Part shown: positions 16,377-25,881 of the stretch, in pieces
Numbering within the stretch: the stretch's first letter is position 1
Layout: every line of letters begins with the position of its first letter
Source of the DNA: an uncultured Mollicutes bacterium
GTDB taxonomy: Bacteria > Bacillota_I > Bacilli_A > RFN20 > CAG-826
DNA length: 55,027 nt
Direction: 5' to 3'
Assembly: GCA_945935945.1 (NCBI GenBank)
Contig: CAMESA010000002.1
Span: 1 to 55,027 of the forward strand
The notes under the pieces: model-generated
What the model was told of the DNA's origin: nothing
Database searches by the model: none
What the model saw: only the letters and a program-made list of their open reading frames with translations
Program-made: the position numbers and the translations under genes

Positions 16377-19028
16377 TTATAATTCTGGGTTAGGAAGAGT
16401 AATATCTTGCGCATTACCAATGTATTCTGTTAAAACAAGATTTCCATCAGTATTTGTATAATTGCTATTGGATACATCTATTTCTGTATAACTGTTCCAA
16501 ATTCCACCTGATGAATATTCCCATGTTTTATGACTTGGTATTGTGATTGTATCAACTTTTGTACCTTCAGAATAAGTTTGTCCTGCAGGAACTAAAATTG
16601 GTTGCGTATAGTTTGAGTCATAATATACATCAAAACTGTGTTCAGATCCATCGTCATTATAATTATGCAAACAACCATTGATGGTTTCTTTAGCAGTTAT
16701 ATATTGATGTTCTTTTACTGTTGAATTTGCTCCTCGCCACAAAATTTCATTATTTATTTTGATATAACAACTGTTTAAATCAATAAATCCAGGAAAATAC
16801 TGTTGTCCAGCTGCAGTACCACCAAAACACAATTCAACATTTTTAAAAATATCAGATGTTGTCGAAAATTCAAGATTATCATTAACAAATATATTATTTG
16901 TAACACCATTACTAGTTATCTTTAACGTATAGTACATGTCTTCAGAAATTATTGTTTGACCTTCAATGCGTTCTGATCCATTCCACTGACATACCTTTTT
17001 AGATCTACCCTCTATGAAAATATCCCTAACTGCATGTAACTGATTGATAATAGGATAATCATCACCTTCTATTTTAAATGCTTTAAATTTAACAACGATT
17101 TCCATAGTCGAGAAAGATGAAGGTATTACATAAGGTAATTGTAAATAATAAACAGAACTAAATCCACTTGCCACGCCAGTGTCTGTATTAAAATTTATAT
17201 TACCAATTTCTGTTGCATTCAATGAGTATGTAGTTATTGTTTCACCACCGTCAATAGGCATTAAGCAAACTTTTGGATTTACATATTTATGATATTCTGA
17301 ATCATTTACACCGACATATGATTTTGCAAAATCTAATGTATCTGCATATAAACCAGTAGCAGAATAATCGTAAATTGATTTATTTGCTAACCATTTGTCT
17401 TCAGTAGGCATCGGTGACCACCAAAGATTTCCATTTATTTTAATATAACTTTCTGATAAATCTATTGAACCTCTAAAATATCTTTCAAGAATTCCTGATA
17501 CACCAAAACCAATGTTAGTATAATTACTAGCATTTTCTGTATCTGAAATAGACACATCGCCAGTATAAGTTACCCCATCTGTTGAATAACTTAATATTGC
17601 TACTCCATTTTCTATAACAACTTTACCATAATAAGTAAAATTCTCTAAAACAGATCCACAAGATATTGCATTTGATGTAGTTTCAGACCATATTTTTAAA
17701 TCACCATTTTCTATATACATCTCAGTCAAAGGATATGATGCAAAAATATTTTGAAAACTAGTTATATCTGTACCAGTTGTAAACTTAAAAACAAATTCAA
17801 CAGAATTATTTAATGTTAAACCATCTGTAGTTAAATAATTACTTGTACCGAATCCACTTACAATGCCTGTTGTAGTATTGACTATTGGTGACCCAATAAC
17901 ATTATAGTTGTCATATACACCAGTTCCTATACTATGATAATACCACTTATAATCTCTAGCTGGAATCGTTAACTGGTTGATATATTGCTTATATTTTTGA
18001 GTTGTATCAGTAATACTATTTTCTGTTAATTGTAAGCTATCTGTATTATTCTGATTTTTTAATTGATATAATTTATATTCTTGATTTTGTTGCCAATTAT
18101 CTGTCGTAATTGAAGAATCAAGAATTCCTGGTATTTGTATAATAACTTCTTCTTCTCGATAAGTATATGGAACCCACCAAAATTCGTTATTTATTTTAAT
18201 ATAACTTTCTGACAAATCAATGATTCCTAACCATTGAAGATATTCTCCCTCACTCCAATTATTACACCCTATGTTCCATAATTGATTTTGATATATTATG
18301 GAAGTTGAACTCACAGAATAAGCTAAAATATAATCTATCCCATTTGTAGAATAATATGATTCATAAGATGACCCTGTGAATTTTAATTTTACCCAATACC
18401 AAGTGTTTGCAGAAACTTGAAAAGTTTGAGCTTTAGAAGAAATATCCCAATTAGAACCATCACTCGATAAATATAAACAAATATATTCATTTCTTAATCG
18501 CCAAAGAGGATAAGTGAAATTCGTTTTGTTCGAACTACCTATCCAGCTTTGCTCTGTCGTGATATCTGAGCTTGTTTTAATCTTAAATAACATTTCCCAA
18601 GAGTTATTTCCAGAATTAAAATTGTTAGGTAATCTTAAATAATTTGATGTTGTTATATCACTTAATATTCCGTTTTGTGATATAGTTGGACTTCCAATAA
18701 CTGTAAAATTATCATAATGTCTAACAATTCCTTTTGTTATATAATTATAATTTATACCTTTAGGAGCATAACAGTATTGTTTTGCTTCACATGTTTCATC
18801 ATCAGGTAAAGTAAATTGTGATGTTGTTATAATCGGTGCGCCATTGACATCTACATCTACATTATATTCGAGATCTGTCGTATATAATTCAGAAGGTACT
18901 GATAAATCAACTACTTTAGGCATACCATCTTGTGCCTGTATAACACCGTTTGTAGTTTTATAACCATCTCTTATAAGCTTATAATTTACTGGTTGTTTAT
19001 ATAAAGCTTTAATAGTTTTTTGTGTCAT
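16377..19028 (-). CDS. Fibre protein with three LamG-like lectin modules
   Basis: An 883-residue protein. The N-terminal ~110 residues (KALYKQPVNYKLIRDGYKT...) are homologous by eye to those of the next gene (19047-21299) and probably form the attachment domain. Three ~180-residue modules follow, each with a hydrophobic strand (NSWEMLFKIKT), a loop like LYLSSDGSNW and the closing phrase IDLSESYIKINNEFWW. This is a concanavalin/LamG-like lectin pattern. A short C-terminal domain ends with NAQDITLPNPEL. It is probably a glycan-binding fibre. Confidence 0.72.
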   Translation of the reverse strand: MTQKTIKALYKQPVNYKLIRDGYKTTNGVIQAQDGMPKVVDLSVPSELYTTDLEYNVDVDVNGAPIITTSQFTLPDDETCEAKQYCYAPKGINYNYITKGIVRHYDNFTVIGSPTISQNGILSDITTSNYLRLPNNFNSGNNSWEMLFKIKTSSDITTEQSWIGSSNKTNFTYPLWRLRNEYICLYLSSDGSNWDISSKAQTFQVSANTWYWVKLKFTGSSYESYYSTNGIDYILAYSVSSTSIIYQNQLWNIGCNNWSEGEYLQWLGIIDLSESYIKINNEFWWVPYTYREEEVIIQIPGILDSSITTDNWQQNQEYKLYQLKNQNNTDSLQLTENSITDTTQKYKQYINQLTIPARDYKWYYHSIGTGVYDNYNVIGSPIVNTTTGIVSGFGTSNYLTTDGLTLNNSVEFVFKFTTGTDITSFQNIFASYPLTEMYIENGDLKIWSETTSNAISCGSVLENFTYYGKVVIENGVAILSYSTDGVTYTGDVSISDTENASNYTNIGFGVSGILERYFRGSIDLSESYIKINGNLWWSPMPTEDKWLANKSIYDYSATGLYADTLDFAKSYVGVNDSEYHKYVNPKVCLMPIDGGETITTYSLNATEIGNINFNTDTGVASGFSSVYYLQLPYVIPSSFSTMEIVVKFKAFKIEGDDYPIINQLHAVRDIFIEGRSKKVCQWNGSERIEGQTIISEDMYYTLKITSNGVTNNIFVNDNLEFSTTSDIFKNVELCFGGTAAGQQYFPGFIDLNSCYIKINNEILWRGANSTVKEHQYITAKETINGCLHNYNDDGSEHSFDVYYDSNYTQPILVPAGQTYSEGTKVDTITIPSHKTWEYSSGGIWNSYTEIDVSNSNYTNTDGNLVLTEYIGNAQDITLPNPEL

Positions 19029-19046
19029 ATTTTTAAATCCTTATCC

Positions 19047-21299
19047 TTAAATATTACCTTCTGTATAAATACCTGTATCTTCATCATTTACATTTAGTGT
19101 AATAATTCTATATTTAGACCAAGTATATTTTTCTGGATCATATACAGATAAACCATGATCTGGAATTGTGATTTCACCATTATATTCTACATATTTCTTA
19201 TTTGAAACTGTTATATCTCTATTATTATTCAAAATTAAAGTACGTTTATTTGTTTCAACATCATATAAATTAAGAGTAACTTGATCACCTGTATCTAAAT
19301 AACTAGAATCTAAAATACCAGGAACCTCTTCACCTACTATATTTGTATTAGTAAAAATAATATTTCCATCTTTTTTAATCAAAAGATCATCTGTATAAAT
19401 ACTTCCTGTAAAATATTGATTACTATATGTATCTGTATTTCTTCCAAAAATAAAATTATTTGTTGTAGAAGAAACTATATAAGAAGCTGCGCAAGATCCA
19501 GATAAAACCCAATTTTCACTATTTATAACTTCTTCTAGAGTTTCACCTTCGTCTGCTTTACCATACAAATACCAAGTTGTACCATCTGAGTATCCTTTTA
19601 TCCAATGAGATGTATTATTTGGCATGACATACGAACCAATATACTGTTGTGAACTCCAAGAAGCTAATTGTGTTCCATCTCTTCTAAATGGTGATGCTCC
19701 TGTAGTATTATTGGAAAAGAATGCACCATTTGTATCAGTATTATTTGGAGTAAGAATCTTCATATAAATTTCAAAAGAATTATAATCAGTTAAATCTATG
19801 CTTTTAGTAAAATAATTAGAAGCATTAAACCCACGCATAAACTTTTCATCATAACTAAAAATAGGTTCACCAATAATATTACTATTTATAGTTTTTAATC
19901 CTCTATATTTCCATGTAAAAGTATTATCTGTAGAACTACCATAAGTAATAGTAGTGTTTTTTAACCATATATTACCTCTAAAATAAGTATTTTCATCAAA
20001 ACCTAAGCATAAAGGTTTATTATTTCTATAAAGTTTATTCGAATTAGTTACTGTGATATATACAGTATCATCTACTAAAACTCTATAACTAGATCCTGTA
20101 AATTCTAAAACTAAAGTATGCCAAGTATTTGTTGAAATAGTCCTACTTGAAGTTACATTACCAGCTATATCCCAAGAACTACCGTTTGAAGAAATCCATA
20201 ATTGTAAATAACCTGAATTATTTACATATAATTGCGGAATAGAATACTCTTCTGTTTGTCCAAAAATACTTGAACTATCAGTCCATTGAGTTAAATATAC
20301 TTGTGTAGTTATCTTCCAAGGTAAATTTTCTGGTTGAAAACTGAGTATTTTAATGTAATTACTTGTTGAAAAATTTTTAGCAACTCCATCATTATTTACT
20401 TCAACATTCCCATTTGGTATATATTTAGGAGCTAACTTATTCCAAGTTGGTTGCCAAGCAAATTCTCCATTGTATTTAATATATGTTTTAGATAAATCAA
20501 TATTGCCATTGAATAAAGTATAATTCGGACTAATCGTTCTTACGCCTATACTATATGACCAAGCGGCTACTGGAAAAGAAGTATGCTCAACTTCTGAATT
20601 TAATATAAAATGATCTTCATCACTTTCTGAATAATAAGATTTAACTGCATTTCCATCCCATACCCATTTCAATAAATAATCTTTATCATTTTCAGCAATA
20701 TTTAGTGCACAAAAATTATAATATTGTGATCCAGTGTAAAAGACTAAATTCACATTATTTTCACGTCTGATAAAGAAACCGTTTACAGTGTCTGAACCAC
20801 CTATAGAGTTTAGTAATCTACCGCTGGCTTGATCATTTGAACTAAACTTTACTTTCATTTGAATTTCAAAAGAGGTAAGAGTAGTAGATTGTGTACTAAA
20901 AGTTAGATAATTAGAATTTGAAAATCCACTTACAACTCCATCTTTACTTATCTTAACATTACCAACTCTACTAAAATTATCCTCACTATTGTCTTCATCT
21001 ATTAATACGTAATCTTGACCATAAGGAGCTAAAATATATTTATTAGTTGTAATTTCTGTATCATCAGGAGTTACTACATTTTTATTAAATGTAATGACTG
21101 GAGGATATTCATGTGAAGTATCAATTGTATAGTCTAATTCTGGATTATGTACCACTGTAGATGGAGATAAATCATAAGTTGTACGAGTAGGCATATCATC
21201 AGTAATATGAATGGTTTCAGTTATTGTTTTATAACCATCTTTAATTACTTTATATTGTACATCATTTCCTGTAATTGTTTGTATTACTTTTGAACTCAT
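19047..21299 (-). CDS. Fibre protein with LamG-like lectin modules, paralogue of 16377-19028
   Basis: A 750-residue protein sharing the N-terminal attachment-type domain with the gene at 16377-19028 (VQYKVIKDGYKT; both continue with ...DDMP and ...SPSTV-like phrases). Three LamG-like modules follow, with repeated FSNSNYLTF / FSTSNYIKI / FNASNYFTK openings and IDLSKTYIKYNGEFAW closings. The C-terminus has ITIPDHGLSVYDPEKYTWSK, also seen in variant form at the end of the 1512-residue fibre. It is likely a second receptor-binding fibre produced by duplication. GGAG precedes the ATG. Confidence 0.72.
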   Translation of the reverse strand: MSSKVIQTITGNDVQYKVIKDGYKTITETIHITDDMPTRTTYDLSPSTVVHNPELDYTIDTSHEYPPVITFNKNVVTPDDTEITTNKYILAPYGQDYVLIDEDNSEDNFSRVGNVKISKDGVVSGFSNSNYLTFSTQSTTLTSFEIQMKVKFSSNDQASGRLLNSIGGSDTVNGFFIRRENNVNLVFYTGSQYYNFCALNIAENDKDYLLKWVWDGNAVKSYYSESDEDHFILNSEVEHTSFPVAAWSYSIGVRTISPNYTLFNGNIDLSKTYIKYNGEFAWQPTWNKLAPKYIPNGNVEVNNDGVAKNFSTSNYIKILSFQPENLPWKITTQVYLTQWTDSSSIFGQTEEYSIPQLYVNNSGYLQLWISSNGSSWDIAGNVTSSRTISTNTWHTLVLEFTGSSYRVLVDDTVYITVTNSNKLYRNNKPLCLGFDENTYFRGNIWLKNTTITYGSSTDNTFTWKYRGLKTINSNIIGEPIFSYDEKFMRGFNASNYFTKSIDLTDYNSFEIYMKILTPNNTDTNGAFFSNNTTGASPFRRDGTQLASWSSQQYIGSYVMPNNTSHWIKGYSDGTTWYLYGKADEGETLEEVINSENWVLSGSCAASYIVSSTTNNFIFGRNTDTYSNQYFTGSIYTDDLLIKKDGNIIFTNTNIVGEEVPGILDSSYLDTGDQVTLNLYDVETNKRTLILNNNRDITVSNKKYVEYNGEITIPDHGLSVYDPEKYTWSKYRIITLNVNDEDTGIYTEGNI

Positions 21300-21315
21300 T
21301 TATGTTCTCCAATGC

Positions 21316-24300
21316 CTAATTCTCTATTACATTTGTATAGAATTCATCTTCATCTATTATATTAAAGGTTAATTGTTTTAATCCTTCCCATTTCATTTTT
21401 GATTGATTCCACTGATAAATGTTATGTTCTGGAACTATTAATTCACCTTTTTTACCGAGATTTGTTAAACCGTTATAAGTCCAATTTTCATCTTGAGTAA
21501 ATATCCAGTCATAATCATAAGTTTGTACAATATTAGGTTGCCACCAGATTTCACCATTTATTTTAATGTAAGTTTGCGATAAATCAACCAATCCTGTCCA
21601 AGAAACATTTACGCTAGATAATCCACTAGAAATAGTAGTATATATATTGGATACAACTCCAATTTTTGTTGACGAAGTATATGCTACATCTCGTATATAT
21701 GTTTCACCATCCAAAGAATAATCCAAATAATAGGTATCTATTCCATCAAAGCCCGCTTTAATCCAATAAGTTGTATTTGCTAAAACTGAATAAGTACCAT
21801 AATGATTTGATGTATTTATCCAATTACCATTATTTGCAACAAGTATCTGAAATCTATCTGTAACTGTACCTGCAAGACCTACTCTAAATAAATTTTGATC
21901 AGTAGTAACACCAAATATATCTTGTTCTGAAGTAACTGAAGATCCTGTAACAACTTTAGCATAAACTTCCCAAGGATTATTACCTGGATTAAAAGCTTGT
22001 GGTAATTGTAAATAATTGCTTGCACCGAATCCACTTGCTATACCATCTTTATTTACCTGAACATTTCCGACTATATCCGCATTGGTTATTTTTCCACGTA
22101 AATTTGAACTAGCCAAATAAGCATCTAAAGTAACTGGAGATCCATCATCTGTATAATTAACTATATTACCATATAAGTCATCTGTTATCGGTTTCCATAT
22201 AATTTCATTACTTACTTTGACATATGTGTAATTGTCTAAGTATAGATAACGCATTGATCCATTTGTGGCATTATATGTCCAGTTTCCAATCAGTAACTTT
22301 GAAGTATCACAATAGGTTATACTTGTACTATTAGTAGTCCAACTAGTAACATATGAATCAAATGTAGGTGAAGTAGACACATACATGTAATACGTAGATC
22401 CATTCCAACCATATTTTATATAATAATCTGTGCCAACAGTTAAAGCTGTACTAGTTAATCTACCATCCATAATAGCATTACCACCACTATTATAATATAT
22501 TCTCCAACAAACGCAATTACCTGTATCTATCCATAAACAGCTTCTTCTAGTCGAACTTTCTAAATTAGACCATGAAGCTAAATGCCGATTGTTACTATCT
22601 ATTATAGGGGTAAGTCTAAAATGCTGGCATATTTCCCATGTTTTATTGTTTACATAAAATCCATTTTGAACTTCGATATTACCGCTTGTACCCATATCTA
22701 ACAAAGATGTAGATGGATCGAAAGAAGAAACCTGATATCTTTCATCCCCTTGATACTTTACACTATACCTTGATATATCTCTATTCACAAGTAACATATC
22801 ATCAATCAATGGAACTATATCGTGGCTTGTTTGTTTTCCTTTAATCTCTTTTAATACTGAGTATACTTTATTTGTACCATCTGTAATATAAATACCATCA
22901 GTGCAAAGTTGTGTATTTGGACCACTACTGGCATAAATATAGATTGAATTAGTATTTGTTGGGTTTATATATCCACTCGAAACAGTATTAATATTATTTG
23001 TCCAATTTACACCATCTGAAGAGAAATCCAATCTTGCAGTTGTTCCGTTAACATAAACTCTTATATAATAAGTTCCTCCGACATATAAATAGTAGTTATA
23101 ATATGTTAAATTTCCTGAAGTTGCCGAATTCCAGTTATACTGCCACCCTAAATGATAGTAGTTATAGTAATTATAGTAACGATATAAATAAATTCTAAAT
23201 AAGCCGTCACAACTTACTAATGGATAATAAGTATTATAACCATCCATTACTTGAGGTTTTACCTTAAAATAATAGTAATATCCACTTTGTTTCTCAACAG
23301 TTCCTGGAATTATTATTGATCCAGCTGTACCAGGTGTAGACTGCATAGCAATAAAACTATTTTTCTGAAGTGTTAAATCTTTAAATTCTTTTAATTTGTA
23401 ATTGGTAACTATATCTGTTTCTTCATCTGTTTCGCCATAATTTCTATCATAGGCACTAGCTTGAATTACGTCTGGTTGAAGATCTGTTGGTACTATTTTT
23501 GTTCGTATTGTATCAGCATCTCTTAATACCCATTGTACATCTTCTTTTTCAACTAGTTTTGGGATATATACATCGTGAGCTGGAACAACAATGTCTTTTA
23601 TATATCTAAACCCATCATAATCTGAAGGTAACAATCCACTGTTCATATCACCATTAACTAACACAGGAACAGGAGCGTATTTTTTAGTGGAGTTTGTAAG
23701 AACATATAATTTCATTGTTCTTTCTGATCCATCGTCATAGTCTAAACCTATTGTTAAACCATCTACATTATAATCATTTGTGAATGGATAAAAATAACGA
23801 AGTTGGTCATCAATATATGTAATTTTAGAATATTCTTGATACAAATTACCACCAATGAAATTGATATAACATTCTTTAATTACATCATCGGTAATTTCTT
23901 CATCATCATAACCATAAACTTGAGTAAACATAATAGCGTTTATATTACTTATAGCAGGGAACGTATCGTTTATTAATTGTTCAAGTTCATAATTTGTGTT
24001 TGATGTACTAATTCTAATAGATTCGTTACCACCTTCACTCCAAGCATCTTGATTTAATTCTACAAAATTTTGAATTCCTGAAAAATCAAACCATTTTTGC
24101 TCTCCACCTTCTTCCATAGACCCTAAAACACCAAGAATACTTATGTTTTTACGAATATTTTTAGGAAGAATATTCGGATCAATAGAAGCTGTAACTGCCT
24201 TAACGATGACTTTTAACAATGCATCGTACGTAGGATCAGCAGTAACTTCAATATCACCAGAAGTAATAGGTTGAACAGTTTTTGATTCCTGATAGTTAGG

Positions 24301-25854
24301 TTTAGGATCATATGTACCCGTTACACCAAGAATGTCGATATTCTTTTTAATGTTTTCGGCTAAAATGTTAGGATCGATTGCAGAAGTAACAGCGTTTATA
24401 TCTACTCTTCCTAATCCATCATATCCAGGGTTTGGTGTTACTGTTTGATTTAATGTTGTTGGAGTAACAGTTACTGTAGGTTGAATAATAGGTTTAGGAT
24501 CAAATTCACCAGTTACTCCTAAAATTGTAACATCTTTTCTAATATTTCCAGCAGTAATGTTTTCATCTACAGCATTTGTAACAGCATTTACAGTAACTGA
24601 ATTTAAACCATCAGCTTCCGAAGAATCAAACGTCACTACTTGTTGATAAGGTTGTGGATCTACTGTTTTATCTTGTAATTTTTCTACAACAAATGTACCC
24701 TCGACACCTAAAATGTTTACATTACGTCTGATGTTTTCTGGCTTAATGTTCGAATCTATAGAAGAAGTAACAGCATCTACAGCAACACGATTGAATCCAT
24801 CTACGCCACTAGGAGGAGAAATCAATTGACTTGTTGTTTTTGGAGAAATAGAAACAGGTTGTACTACAGGAGCTACATAATTATCATATGTACCAACAAT
24901 TTGTCCACCAAACAATCTAACATTCTTTTTTACATTTTCTGGTTTTAATTGAGGTTCTTCTTCAACAATTGTTTGTACGTCAATAGGATTTACAGTAATT
25001 CTATTTAAACCATCATAGCCACTGTCAGCATAATAACTTTTTGCTACGAATTCAGGATCTACAGTTTTGTTTTGTAACGTATATGGATTTACAGTAACTT
25101 TTGTAATACCATTTTTACCATTTGAAGGAGTAATTACTTGCTGATAGGTGCTTGAGTTAACTGTACGTTCTTCACCATGTAATTCAATAACATGTCCGCT
25201 AACACCTAAAATGCTATGACCTTGACGAATATTATCAGCAGAAATTTCCGAATCAATCCATGAACCAATCTTTCTTACTTTGACATCTCTTACACCAATA
25301 TATTCGTTTTCTGCATTGTTATAAGCTAAATATTCACTTGCGTGTCTTCTTCCGATAACTGTTTGTTCAGAATCGACTACGGTATTATCAGGTCTAACTG
25401 TACCTATCTTTGTATCTTGTAAATCATAAGCAAAATTTTTTTCATCAGAATAGCCAATAATATGATCTTCTTCTACGTTGTAAACAGTGTTATATGTAGA
25501 TACTTTACCAATTGTTTTTTGTTCTCCATCTGTTATAACACCTTCTATAGAAGCTCTACCAATGTATACGTTGTTAAAATCATATACACTTCTATTTTCT
25601 TTTTTATATCCAATAGGTTTTACATAATTATCAATATATGGGCCAGTATATTCATCCCATGTAGGTGTACTAATATTATCTGTAGCACTAGGGGTAATAT
25701 ATAATGGTTTTTTCATTGCATCAGGTGGTACTGTAACTTTTACTTTTCCAAAACCAGTAACCCCTTTGTTTGGCACATACAAACCGTTTTCAGTGAACTC
25801 AACGTTCGCTAAATTTATTATTTTATTTTTTGTATTTGTATCCCCTGTTGCCAT
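21316..25854 (-). CDS. Giant modular tail fibre (1512 residues)
   Basis: The longest gene in the window. Residues ~15-50 resemble the start of many fibre repeats (FTENGLYVPNKGVTGFGKVKV). Residues ~190-580 carry about eight copies of YDGLGRVDINAVTSAID...ILGVTGTYDPKP, the same repeat as in the gene at 1746-2594. Residues ~600-860 are a linker region with domains that I do not recognise. Residues ~860-1430 contain LamG-like modules ending VDLSQTYIKINGEIWW, shared with the two neighbouring fibres. The end is IVPEHNIYQWNQSKMKW. It is likely a long flexible fibre with a repeat shaft and lectin-like tips. Confidence 0.75.
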   Translation of the reverse strand: MATGDTNTKNKIINLANVEFTENGLYVPNKGVTGFGKVKVTVPPDAMKKPLYITPSATDNISTPTWDEYTGPYIDNYVKPIGYKKENRSVYDFNNVYIGRASIEGVITDGEQKTIGKVSTYNTVYNVEEDHIIGYSDEKNFAYDLQDTKIGTVRPDNTVVDSEQTVIGRRHASEYLAYNNAENEYIGVRDVKVRKIGSWIDSEISADNIRQGHSILGVSGHVIELHGEERTVNSSTYQQVITPSNGKNGITKVTVNPYTLQNKTVDPEFVAKSYYADSGYDGLNRITVNPIDVQTIVEEEPQLKPENVKKNVRLFGGQIVGTYDNYVAPVVQPVSISPKTTSQLISPPSGVDGFNRVAVDAVTSSIDSNIKPENIRRNVNILGVEGTFVVEKLQDKTVDPQPYQQVVTFDSSEADGLNSVTVNAVTNAVDENITAGNIRKDVTILGVTGEFDPKPIIQPTVTVTPTTLNQTVTPNPGYDGLGRVDINAVTSAIDPNILAENIKKNIDILGVTGTYDPKPNYQESKTVQPITSGDIEVTADPTYDALLKVIVKAVTASIDPNILPKNIRKNISILGVLGSMEEGGEQKWFDFSGIQNFVELNQDAWSEGGNESIRISTSNTNYELEQLINDTFPAISNINAIMFTQVYGYDDEEITDDVIKECYINFIGGNLYQEYSKITYIDDQLRYFYPFTNDYNVDGLTIGLDYDDGSERTMKLYVLTNSTKKYAPVPVLVNGDMNSGLLPSDYDGFRYIKDIVVPAHDVYIPKLVEKEDVQWVLRDADTIRTKIVPTDLQPDVIQASAYDRNYGETDEETDIVTNYKLKEFKDLTLQKNSFIAMQSTPGTAGSIIIPGTVEKQSGYYYYFKVKPQVMDGYNTYYPLVSCDGLFRIYLYRYYNYYNYYHLGWQYNWNSATSGNLTYYNYYLYVGGTYYIRVYVNGTTARLDFSSDGVNWTNNINTVSSGYINPTNTNSIYIYASSGPNTQLCTDGIYITDGTNKVYSVLKEIKGKQTSHDIVPLIDDMLLVNRDISRYSVKYQGDERYQVSSFDPSTSLLDMGTSGNIEVQNGFYVNNKTWEICQHFRLTPIIDSNNRHLASWSNLESSTRRSCLWIDTGNCVCWRIYYNSGGNAIMDGRLTSTALTVGTDYYIKYGWNGSTYYMYVSTSPTFDSYVTSWTTNSTSITYCDTSKLLIGNWTYNATNGSMRYLYLDNYTYVKVSNEIIWKPITDDLYGNIVNYTDDGSPVTLDAYLASSNLRGKITNADIVGNVQVNKDGIASGFGASNYLQLPQAFNPGNNPWEVYAKVVTGSSVTSEQDIFGVTTDQNLFRVGLAGTVTDRFQILVANNGNWINTSNHYGTYSVLANTTYWIKAGFDGIDTYYLDYSLDGETYIRDVAYTSSTKIGVVSNIYTTISSGLSSVNVSWTGLVDLSQTYIKINGEIWWQPNIVQTYDYDWIFTQDENWTYNGLTNLGKKGELIVPEHNIYQWNQSKMKWEGLKQLTFNIIDEDEFYTNVIEN

Positions 25855-25881
25855 CTATAAATTTCCTTATGAAAAAAAAAT